Source: Scilla litardierei | Lineage: Eukaryota; Streptophyta; Magnoliopsida; Asparagales; Asparagaceae | NCBI GenBank assembly: GCA_030789695.1 | Contig: CM061139.1 | Coordinates: 197,381,641 to 197,445,640 of the forward strand | Direction: 5' to 3' | Length of the DNA stretch: 64,000 nt | Part shown: piece after piece, positions 54,574-64,000 of the stretch | How the letters are laid out: each line of letters opens with the position of its first letter | Numbering within the stretch: the first letter of the stretch is position 1 | Notes under the pieces: model-generated | Database searches by the model: none | Seen by the model: only the letters and a program-made list of their open reading frames with translations | Told to the model about the DNA's origin: nothing | Position numbers and translations under genes: made by a program

Positions 54574-57500
54574 TGTCACGCCCCGCTTCCCTAAAATGGA
54601 AGACGAGACATGAGGAGGTCCGCTCAGACGTGGAGCTGTGAAGCTGCAGTCTGATAAGCGTCTATAAAAATTTCAAATGATTTGCAGGTTCTTTGCATCG
54701 CGAGAAACAACAACAATAATAACGCAACAGATAAAGAAACATCCACTAGCTCAATAACATCCAACAATTTATCCAACATCCCAGACAATCACAAAAGAAA
54801 AGTCTGAACAATAGGCCTAAAACATGGCCGAAACAAAAGAAAGGAAAGTCTGGTGCTACGCACCGAAAACTAACTGCAACAACTAATAAGTATGACAACT
54901 AAGAGACTCCAGGTGAGCCTAGGACTGGTCACCAGTGTCCTCGTACTCGGTCTCAGCAGGTGCCTCGAACTCAACGTCCACGAACTGCTCGTCCCCCGCT
55001 GGTAACTCTAACTCAGAACCTGACATGTGACACCCAAGAGAAAAGGGCACATGTCAGCAAAAGTCTCCCAAAAGAAGCGGAGAGCTTTTGTGCAAGGATA
55101 TAAATAACAAAGACGACTAGCAGTTCTAAAATAGTGCAATAATTTGAAATGACATTTTAAGGAAGCAACATTTAAAGATGACGTGATGACATGCATTACG
55201 AGAACATTAATTTACAATCACGATCACTATCCTATCACATTGTGCACAGAGTTTTCCCCTTACAGCTGAAGGAGCGGATCAGGCATCCTTCTACGCTGCG
55301 TGGCAGCTTAACCCTACCCCTCCACGTGTATCGAGCCAGGGTTTCCCAAGTACATGAGCTCGCTTCTGGATCACGAGCCAGGAAGTGTTTTTGGCATAGG
55401 GTTGTGCCCGCAAAAGCAGGTGCCTAGCCTCAATCATTACAATAGGTGTAGCGTGTGCTACGAAATCATGATGAACATTAGATGCACGCAATGACATGGC
55501 AATAAGCAGATAATTTGCGTACCGTTAATTGAAATTAAACATGGCATGGTAGTATGAATGCAAGCATGGTAAAAAGTGACGGATCTAGCTTCGTTATCAA
55601 GCTAGATCCAAACGTGTCATTTAGGCAGTTATCATTTCACTGCCTAGTCTCTTTTACACTACGGTACAAAATGGCCTAAACAGAAAGCTGGCAAGTATCA
55701 CTTGCCTGTTTCCGGTGTTTTTGGTGTCGACGTTTTCGTCTCGACGGGCGTTACGCTACGGAACGACTGGTTCTCTGTTTTGATTAAACACATGTTTGAA
55801 TCAGATTCATCCCAAAATAATTAAACAGTAATTCATTTTCATTATTAGGTTCTCTAACCTAGGGATGTTCACATCATTTTATTTATTAATGTTACTGTTT
55901 ATGCGCTAGCACCCTAGGACAATCTACTAACAGTTAACAGTCACTCACATGAATAACTATAAAATTATATGTTTATAAAACAGTGGCTAACATGCTAACT
56001 TAACCAAGGTGTATGCACAGATCTCGTCAATAACCATTCCATTAAGTTAGGATAGGGTATGCGTGTGTATTACTGAAATAATAGAGTTAGGCTACGGTAT
56101 GCAGGTGTATTACTGAAATAATAGGGTACCAACTTACTGGTCCAAGGCAGGTATCCAAATAGTACCAACTAAATTTATAAAGTTGATTAATGACTTAACT
56201 AACATGCTGCCCTACCACAAGTTCCAACATACCACTATAAAGTTACTGTTCTTTAAGGTACTAGTATAATATTTACATAAGATTTAAACTGGTACATCAA
56301 AAATTAAACCTGCATGGATAATAACTAAGGTGATACTGCATAAGATAGTACGGTTCATTCATAAAAAGAGTTGTGGATTCCTATTCTCTGTACCAGCCAA
56401 TATAGCATTAAGTTCTTATTGTATAAGTGCATTATTAATGTCATATGTCATCCTAGGATACTGTGGCATGGCTTATCTGTTTGCATATCTATATAACTAC
56501 TGCTCATCCATTTCCTCTTGAGAAACACATATAGCTTAATACTAAAAGAGCCAACCGTAACCTATTATAACGAGCATGCAATACTTATTAAACCAATATT
56601 AATAGAATAAACATTATACTAGCCAAAACTATCTTACTGCTTTTTACAGAGTCAACATTATAAACCAATACCAGTTTAGGGTTATAGTTCTTAATGGTGT
56701 AAAACATCAGAACTAACTTATTCCACTAACCAATTTAATATAATTGATATTGCATGCAACCACATAATAAGTTACATAATATGTTACTAGTTTTATAAAT
56801 CTAACACCATATAAAAGACGGGTTTTATTTAATACACATATTACTGACCCTAACATGCTAATTATGAGGGTTAACTAATTATACTAACACCATAAGCGCA
56901 AGCGTAAACGAGACTTACGTGAGTAGATGCTCTTGTCGTTGGCAGGGGAAGTCCAGACGACGAGTGGGCAAGCCTCGGCGGTCTGCAGTTGCAAGGTGGC
57001 GCGGCAACGACAGCCACGCGACACGGCAGGGCGACGGCGGTTGCAAGATTACAGGCGTCGGATGGGAGAGTGTGTGCCGCGGGCTCTCGAAGGTGACGCA
57101 CGGGAGGGCGACGGTGAGCGGGGATCGGGTTCGTGGCGGAGGAGATGGCGGTGTGGTGCGAGGTGACCGCCTGGGTGGTGTTCGGACGGACGACTGGAGA
57201 GATGTCGAGGGTTGATGAAGGGGAGATGACGGCGCGAAAGAAACTGAGAACGCGATGAAGGAAGAAGGAGGCGCGTTGTGCTCTCTTGCGTGGAGAAAAT
57301 GATAGGGCGGCTCCTAGCTTCAGTCCTCTAGGATTTGTTTATAAGGAAATAGGGTGAGTAGGCTACTGTGTTAGTAATTAGCCTTTAGGGTTGGTTTTTT
57401 TTTAATATAAGAGGTTGGGGGTTCTGACGGGGGAGAGAAACTGTGTACGTGGGAGAGAGAAAGGGGGAGTGGCGTGAAACAGAATGACGTGGGGCGAAGA

Positions 57501-57986
57501 CGTGCTAGCCTGGGGTTGTTAGTATATTAAAGATAAGATAATAACAAAAAATAGTAATATTAATTAGTTAGGATTTGAAAACTGAGTTCGTTTCAGGTTC
57601 TTTGAGGATTTGATTCCTTTCATTTTTTTTTAATAATGAAAAGGCCTTAATAGCATTAGCGTATGATAATAGAAGGGAAGTTAACAAATTTTATATTTGA
57701 TTTTTGTTATTCCTTTTAAAAACGTGCATACACAGAGTCTTAATAGAACTTGCCTTTTTTTAAAAATGTTTTATTAAGGGGGTAATAATGATATAGGAGG
57801 TTGGTCCCGTGACATCCAAAAATTAAAACAAAAATACTGGGGTGATCGCGCCTCCGAGAGGGTCGTAGATACGGGGTTCGGTCACACGTCTGATCTACGG
57901 AAAAATAATAATAAGTCAAAAACGAATATACTCAAACTATAGCATGATACGCACTAGATACACACGACCGCAAAGTGGTCATTACA
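54574..57986 (-). repeat. 5' LTR of the chromovirus (3413 bp)
   Basis: Near-identical to 46417-49828. Differences seen by eye lie at about 55548, 55614 and 56711-56713, plus one T-run length near 57405. Confidence 0.94.
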
Positions 57987-57991
57987 TGGCC

Positions 57992-60900
57992 ATCCCACCG
58001 TATGTGAATACGAAGCCGGTCTGGGACTTTGCGGTATGTGGGTCGGACCTGTATCCCGCATCTGTGTAATCGACCAGGTCGGTGGATACACCTTTCTTGA
58101 AGTATAGTCCCATGTCTACAGACCCTTGGAGGTAGCGCAGAAGTTGTTTCACTCCGTTCCAGTGGCGCTTTGAGGGCGCTGAACTGTATCTGGCTAGTAG
58201 ATTTACTGCGAACGCTATATCGGGACGCGTGCAGTTTGCCAGGTATATGAGTGCTCCAATTGCACTTAAGTAGGGTACTTCAGGACCCAGTGTTTCCTCC
58301 CCCTCTTCCAGCGGTCGGAAGGGGTCTGTTTCAACATCCAATGATCTGACGACCATTGGTGTGCTAAGCGGATGACATTTGTCCATAAGAAAGTTTTTCA
58401 GCACTTTCTTTGTATATGTCGATTGGTACAACAGGATTCCTCCGCTTAAATGTTCAATTTGTAGGCCTAGGCAAAACTTCGTTTTGCCGAGGTCTTTCAT
58501 CTCAAAAGGCTGTGTGAGACTTTTGGATATCTCATCTATCTCTGCAGGAGATCCGATGATGTTCAAGTCGTCTACGTAGACGGCGATAATTACGAATCAT
58601 GTTCCCTTTGCTCGTATGAAGATGCAAGGGCAGACTTCATTTGTTGTGAATCCTTGTTGCACTAGGAATTCACTCAGTCTGTTGTACCACATTCTACCTG
58701 ACTGTTTTAGACCATACAGTGATCTCTGGAGTTTGACGGAATAGACGTCCCGATGTCTTTCTGTCATTTTTGTCGGTAGTTTGTATCCGTCTGGGATTTT
58801 CATATAGATGTCCTTATCTATATTTCCGTATAGGTATGCAGTCACAACGTCCATGAGCTGCATATCCAGACCTTCCTTCGTGGATAGGCCGATAATGAAA
58901 CGGAAAGTGATCGCATCCATGACCAGGGAATAGGTATCGTCATAGTCTATTCCTGGTCGTTGGGAAAAACCTTGTGCAACAAGGCGCGCTTTATAGCGCA
59001 CGATCTCATAATTCTCGTTTCTTTTTCTCACGAATACCCATTTATATCCCACAGGTTTAACACCTTTTGGTGTTAAGACTACGGGTCCAAAAACTTTGCG
59101 CTTCGAGAGTGAGTCCAGCTCTACTCCTATTGCCTCGTTCCACTTTGGCCAATCCTCTCTGCGTTTACATTCTGCTAGAGAGTGTGGATCGGTCTCATCG
59201 TCGTATTCAGTGACGTGAGTGGCAATAATGAGCGCGAAGTTATCATCGATGATTGTGCTTTTTCTGTCCAGTACCTCCCCGGTACGTACATAGTTTAAGG
59301 AAATTTCTCCTATATTTTCCTCTTCAGGGGTTGTTAGGAGTGGAGAGGTAGCTGGGCTGATCTCAGCATCTTGTGGTGGTATCGTTATTGTTGCTCCAGG
59401 ATTTTTCCTCTTTCGAGGATTCTTATCTTTGGAGCCTAGGGGTCGTCCTCTTTTTTGTTGAGGTACGGCCGCTTCTGCAGCAGGTGGATTGCATCCATCT
59501 TTGGGTATGTCAATCCTAGCTGGCGTATTTGCAGCAGTGACGTGTGATCTGACAATCTTCTGGTTGTCAGTGAATTTATCCGGTAAAATGTGAACTGTGT
59601 TCTGAATTTGAAGGATCTTCAGGATCTTTTCTTCACATTGATTTGTGCGCGGATCAAAATGGGATAAAGTCTTTGTGTCCCATGTAATGGTCTTTGAAGC
59701 TTCTGGCTTCTGTGTGTTAATGCCTAGTTTTGGAAAAATGCTTTCATCAAACTCACAATCTACTAGACATGCTTTAAAGGCGTCCCCTGTAAGGGGTTCG
59801 AGGTATCTAATGATCGATGGTGAGTCGAAGCCAATATAGATACCAAGACGCCGTTGAGGACCCATCTTGGTTCTCTGCGGTGGTGTTATGGGGACATAGA
59901 CAGCACATCCGAATATCCTCAAGTGAGAGATATCGGGCGGGTTCCCATATGCAAGTTGCATCAGAGAATAAGATTGACTACCTGACGGTCGTAATCTTAT
60001 CAGCGATGCAGCGTGCAGTATGTCATGTCCCCATGCACATACCGGCAACTGGCATTGCATTAACAATGGTCTAGCGATCCATTGTAGTCTCTTTATGAGA
60101 GATTCGGCTAACCCGTTCTGGGTGTGAACATGAGCTACAGGATGTTCAACTTCTATGCCGGTTGCTTGGCAGTAGTCTAGGAAGACTTGTGAGGTGAATT
60201 CCCCAGCATTGTCCAGACGCAATTTCTTGATCTGGTTGTCTGGGAAATGTGCCCGCAATTTTATAATTTGTGCAAGTAGCTTTGCAAAGGCTACGTTGCG
60301 GGTGGACAAGAGGCACACATACGACCATTTTGAAGATGCGTCGATTAGTACCATGTAGTACCGAAATGGTCCACTTGCGGGGTGAATAGGCCCGCAAATG
60401 TCGCCATGTATTCTCTCTAGGAAGCTTGGAGACTCAGAATCCACCTTCAGGGTGGATGGTCTCGTAATCAATTTCCCTTTGTAACAAGGGGGACAAGGAT
60501 TTGCACCCTTCCGAAGTAGCGTCAGGCTTTTCGGATTAATTCCACGGGATTGGGATATGATGCGACGCATCATATTCCTTCCAGGGTGTCCTAGTCTATC
60601 GTGCCAGAGTTTGAATTCTGGTTGATTTTGGCACTTCTGGTGCTCCAATGTGTTTGCTTCCATTGCTCTGATCCTTGTGTGGTAGAGACCCGACGGGAGT
60701 CCCTCAAAACGTTCGACGGTGTTTTTAGCACCGTTTTTATGAGACGTTATATCAAGGTATTCACTGTTTCCTTTGCTCACCGTTTCTAGGTGGTATCCGT
60801 TTAAGCGGATATCTTTAAAGCTTAACAGGTTTCAATGCGAGCTAGGGGAGAGAAGGGCATCTTTTATAAGTAGCTTTGTACTGTTGGGGAGCATAAAATG

Positions 60901-61044
60901 TGCTTCCCCTGATCCTTCAATGATACTTGATGGACCGGAAAACGTATTTACGGTGCCATCGTATTTATTAATGCTTTGAAAAAAGCAGATGTCTTGGAGG
61001 ATCGTGTGCGTAGAGGCACTGTCCACTAGGCATTTAAAGTCCAT
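57992..61044 (-). pseudogene. Copia protease, integrase, RT and RNase H N-terminal part
   Basis: On minus: protease MDFKCLVDSASTHTILQDI (61044), a TGA at about 60835 (probably from CGA), a GAG-pre-integrase region with WHDRLGHPGRNMM and CYKGKL, an integrase core with GDICGPIHP, LDNAGEFTS and QNGLAESLIKRLQ, a linker, RT with KWVFVRKRNENYE, KARLVAQGFSQRPGIDYDD and LYGLKQSGRMWYNRL, a TGA at about 58597 just before AVYVDDLNIIGSP (catalytic YVDD kept), then FCLGLQIEHL and RNase H to GFVFTYGG, where the chromovirus target site lies. The gene resumes at 46411. Between the gag stop (61210) and this frame are about 165 bp with stops; a pyrimidine-rich AAAATAG precedes the ATG. Confidence 0.88.
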
Positions 61045-61209
61045 CTATTTTAAAAGAAAAATGTCGCAGTATAAGGCAAAAACACAAAGGAATATACTAC
61101 GAAAATTAAGTTGATGTCTGAAAAGTACTTAAACATGCCAGAGATAAGCAGATAAATTGTTTTTCAAAAGGAAAAAACTACAATGCATATTTAAAGTAGA
61201 TAAATGTCC

Positions 61210-62166
61210 TCAGTCGAGCAGGTCATCGTTGGAGAAGTCCTCAGCGATGAACCTGATTGGTGCCAGGTTTTCTTGAACCGCCAGGTTTGTCTCAGCTTGC
61301 TTCTGGCTTACTTTGTACAACTCCTGAAGGTGGCGTGGAGTACGACAATTTCTGGACCAGTGTCCAGTCATGCCACACATGTGGCATTTATCTTCCCAGT
61401 CCTTTCTGGTGGCAGAAGTCTGGCCGTCGTCTTTTCTTTTCCACACATTTTTCTTCTTTCCCTCTTGGTTGTTTCTTGGAGGGGGTCCTCGAGCCTGCTT
61501 CTTCATGGTCTTACCCTTCTGGGGTTTGCCTTTGAAGTTGCCCCTTTTCTTCTGGAAGGAGCTGTGGTGCGCTTCATGCGCAGGAGCAGTGCCGGTAGGG
61601 CGTGAGTTGTGGGTGACCAGAAGGAGGTCACGATTCTGCTCTGCCATCAGAAGGCATGAGAGAAGCTCAGAGTATTTTGTGAACTTTCGTTCACGATACT
61701 GTTGCATCAGTATGACATCCTTCTCATGGAAGGATGTATACGTCTTCTCTAACATGCGTTTCTCCGTCACCTTTTCACCACACAACTTCAGGCGTGAGGT
61801 GATGCTAAAGAGTGCCGAGTTGTACTCGGCAATAGACTTGAAGTCTTGGAGATGGAGGTTCTCCCATTCATATCGCGCTCGAGGTAGTATAACATCTCTT
61901 TGATGTTTATACATGTCCTCGAGGGCGGTCCACAACTCATACGAGTCTTCCACCGTTAGGTACTCGGCCTTCAGGGTCCGATCGATATGGCGTCTGATAT
62001 AGATAATTGCTTTCGCTTTATCTATATCAGAAACCTTATCGCCTAAAGCGATGGCGTGACTCAATCCCTATGCTCGCAGATGGAATTTTATATCCAACTG
62101 CCAGCTTAAGTAATTCTTTCCTGAAGCATCCAAAACGTCGAAATCGACGCTCGCAATTTTGGCCAT
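61210..62166 (-). pseudogene. Copia gag, one early stop
   Basis: The start is the ATG at 62166 (AKIASVDFDVLDASGKNYLS, a usual Copia gag N-terminus). A TAG at 62068-62070 breaks it, after which HAIALGDKVSDIDKAKAI continues to LKAEYLTVEDSYELWTALED and RYEWENLHLQDF, a basic Lys/Gly/Gln stretch, and a CCHC knuckle CHMCGMTGHWSRNC near 61390. The protein ends EDFSNDDLLD at 61210. Confidence 0.85.
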
Positions 62167-63438
62167 TTATCACTCTAGCATGTAAAAAGATAGCATTAAT
62201 TAGATATTTTTGCAGAAAAATAAATAATCAAGCACATCAGACATAAATATTTGCTGCGTGGATCTGCTAATAACCATAATTAATTACAGTCCATTACAGT
62301 CCCAAAAAGAAAGTACAACTCGGGAACCCCCGTGGGGCCCCTATTCTTCTGGAATAGTCCTTCATCTTCTTGAGGCGTCCGCCGGGCTTGTAATTTTACA
62401 AAATTATCATCACTACATTTTTCTCTCAAAAAAAAAGAAAATAATGCATGAAAAATAAAATGGTGATCACTAGCCGATCCAAAACCACAGCAAATATTAA
62501 TCATTCGTCGCAGGCAGTTATAATGCAGCAGGCATCATCACAGGCAGTTTATACATCACAGGCAATTTATTTATTCATCACAGGCAGTTTATAATGGAAA
62601 ATGAAATCTACCGTTTAAAAATTATTGGACCACTAGGCAACGTCATACACCGTTAGGTTAGTTGACTAACGGCAGAGCGGTCGCAGGATCTTCTTAATTT
62701 TTAAACGTTTTTAAAGAAAATCATAAATCCAAATATAATTGCGATGAGTAAAAATCACATGTAATTTGGTCCAGATTATAACGAAAAAGAATCGCAATTA
62801 AATCTGAAAATTTTTTGAAAATTCGAAAAACAATTTCTGGGTCAGAAACCCTAGTTAGGGTTTTGGGGTACGCACGCCGGGCTTGTACCCGCTACTGGCG
62901 GGCGGGCCCGTCTGCCGCAGCAGGCGGCAGGGAGGAGGGGCCCGCCGCTGCAGGCGGCGGAGGTCGCCCCCGCCTGCGGCGGCGGGGGTCGCCCGCCGCT
63001 GCAGGCGGCGGGGAGCCCCCGCCAGCGGCGGCGGGGGTTCCCGCCGCCGCAGCGACGGCGGGAGGGCCCCGCCGCTGCCGGCGACGGGGGGGGCGTGGGT
63101 GAACCCTTTTTAGGGTTTTGGTGATTTTTGGAGAAAAAAATGGGTAAAAATCCGATTTTTAGTGGGGAAAACCAGTTTTGTTCTTCCAAAAATACGTTTT
63201 TTATTGAAAAGGGGTGATTTTTAACAATAAAAACGGTATATTTTTGATCGATTAATCCAAAAAATTGAATCACCACATATGCGCATATGCAAAATTTAGA
63301 TCTAGGGAGAGAGTTACCTCTAGATCCTACCCGCCGGATCTAGCGACGTTCGGTGAAGGAAGCCCGTTCGCGTCGCGTCCGTCCGTCGCGTCCGTCCGTC
63401 GGCAGGGGTTCGGCTTAGCTTTGAGCGTGCTGATAACG
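62167..63438 (-). other. Copia leader with GC-rich hairpin array
   Basis: No coding region. 62500-62600 holds repeated CAGGCAGTTTATA/CATCACAGGCAG phrases. 62870-63110 is over 80% GC, made of inverted CCGCCGCTGCAGGCGGCGG-type units that can form nested stem-loops. Proline/alanine/arginine-rich ORFs there are composition effects. Near the LTR (63300-63345) is the GATCTAGGG ... CTCTAGATCC pair. Confidence 0.6.
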
Positions 63439-63550
63439 TGTTGTAAACTTGGCGGCTATGGAGACCATAGCCCTATATTTATAGTGGTATGGTTACATAA
63501 TGGGTGGATACCCACTAACGGGTAGGCCCACCAAAAGCCCGTTTATAACA
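63439..63550 (-). repeat. 5' LTR of the nested Copia (112 bp)
   Basis: Same ends as 45534-45645, with four differences. On minus it is followed by CGTTATCAGCACGCTC, the probable primer site. Confidence 0.92.
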
Positions 63551-63584
63551 TTTTCAAAATTTTACCTAAAACTAAAAATTACCC

Positions 63585-64000
63585 TATAAAACATGTATCA
63601 GAATTCACATAAACAACACCATGCTGTGCTATTTACTATTTTACAATGCAATGCTAAGATAAGCATTTACCAAAGCTGCTGAATTCATTATGAAATTCTG
63701 TCGCCCAAGTTTAAAGTTTCGCGATCCAAGTTGGAAATCCGTTCCGTTGGGTGTGATTGGGAGTCCGTTCCGTTGGATGTGATGAAACAGATACGCAAAA
63801 AATTGAGAATTGGGAGTCCGTTCCGTTGGATGTGATGAAACAGAAACGCAAAAAATTTAGAAAACTATGTATCTAAATCGTATACAAGTATCAGATACTT
63901 GTATTCGATACATATATATAGAATATGTATTTAGAAGAATTGGTGCATTATGAAGAAGTGTATGTATTTTACATAGAAGTTGCCAGCCCCTGGCTATACC
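63585..64000. other. right flank, unassigned
   Basis: AT-rich sequence continuing the DNA left of 45060. A 53-bp tandem pair lies at 63756-63861 (units start ATTGGGAGTCCGTTCCGTTG, second at 63809). No gene recognised. Confidence 0.5.

Larger units (their letters stand above)
46417..57986 (-). mobile_element. complete, very young chromovirus (Tekay/Del-like Ty3/gypsy)
   Basis: LTRs 46417-49828 and 54574-57986 (3412 and 3413 bp) differ at about four positions plus a T-run length by eye, so the insertion is very recent. The target duplication TGGCC is exact (46412-46416, 57987-57991) and lies in Copia RNase H. Transcribed on minus: gag, protease, RT, RNase H, integrase and C-terminal chromodomain. 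A purine tract (AAGGTGGGTAGGA on minus) abuts the left LTR. The base after the 5' LTR does not start the usual TGGTATCAGAG primer site. One stop and one frameshift are present despite the young age, plus two intron-like gaps. Confidence 0.93.
45534..63550 (-). mobile_element. Copia element with 112-bp LTRs, split by a chromovirus
   Basis: LTRs 45534-45645 and 63439-63550 differ at four sites (about 3.6%). The target duplication TTTTC is exact (45529-45533, 63551-63555). Transcription is on minus: GC-rich leader 62167-63438, gag, protease-integrase-RT, then RNase H on the far side of the nested 11.6-kb chromovirus (46417-57986). Without that insert it is about 6.4 kb. Stops in gag, protease and RT and a shift in RNase H make it inactive. 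Confidence 0.92.
45060..63584. mobile_element. small non-autonomous MULE, split by the nested Copia
   Basis: Left part 45060-45533, right part 63556-63584. The left end GGGTAATTTTTAGTTTTAGG is matched in inverted form by CCTAAAACTAAAAATTACCC at the far right. The inverted repeat continues past the Copia site (AATAATCTCAATTTTAGATC against the inverse at 45507-45530) for about 115 bp. Without the Copia it is about 500 bp. The interior is an array of GCCGCACTTGGCAAGTGCGG palindromes. I did not find matching 9-bp flanks, so the MULE label rests on long TIRs and the shared palindrome with MULE-A. Confidence 0.65.

Noticed and set aside
61045..61209. Intron between Copia gag and protease
   Set aside because: A good acceptor-like AAAATAG precedes the protease ATG, but I could not find a donor that rejoins the frames, so I left it as untranslated gap.
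62815..63276. Ala/Pro/Arg-rich ORFs on both strands
   Set aside because: They come from the GCCGC repeat of the Copia leader. Reading frames are open on both strands because of composition.

Overview
This is a stretch of flowering-plant nuclear genome made almost entirely of transposable elements. The evidence is plant-type Ty1/copia and Ty3/gypsy (chromovirus) LTR retrotransposons, two large Mutator-like elements (MULEs) with SWIM-finger transposases, hAT-type non-autonomous elements, and one fragment of a plant cell-wall acyltransferase gene of the trichome-birefringence-like (TBL) family. I cannot name the species. No rRNA, tRNA or CRISPR gene was recognised.

Layout. 1-1212: probable old LTR with degenerate tandem repeats, interrupted by a complete young Copia element (1213-9024; TSD AATAG; one uninterrupted polyprotein). 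9025-11925: TBL C-terminal exon (10493-11269) with a 35-bp duplication over its splice acceptor. 11926-14937: Copia-leader-like DNA and an intergenic repeat array. 14938-24611: MULE-A (9-bp TSD, TIRs about 200 bp) with a decayed transposase gene and a decayed plant-mobile-domain (PMD) gene, both on the minus strand, and a hAT insertion (17791-19026) in the transposase gene. 26081-33439: MULE-B (perfect 9-bp TSD, 83-bp TIRs) with a transposase gene on plus, facing a convergent small gene on minus for a GRF zinc-finger/tail-membrane protein. 34724-37730: LTR element carrying only gag, with a hAT (36433-37603) in one LTR. 38850-40970, 42064-44096 and 44097-44720: Copia remnants and a chromovirus solo LTR.

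45060-63584 is a three-layer nest: a small non-autonomous MULE is split by a minus-strand Copia with 112-bp LTRs (45534-63550; TSD TTTTC), and that Copia's RNase H region is split by a minus-strand chromovirus (46417-57986; TSD TGGCC) with almost identical 3.4-kb LTRs. LTR divergence agrees with this order: about 3.6% for the Copia and about 0.1% for the chromovirus.

The most interesting signals are: the convergent two-gene layout of MULE-B, like MuDR of maize but with a GRF/TM protein in the second position; tandemly duplicated exons for its Gly/Arg-rich tail; two apparent GT-AG introns in the chromovirus gag-pol; and a shared GCCGCAC...GTGCGGC palindrome family in both MULE-A ends, inside MULE-A and in the unrelated-looking small MULE at 45 kb. 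All boundaries, TSDs and mismatch counts were read by eye and should be confirmed by alignment.
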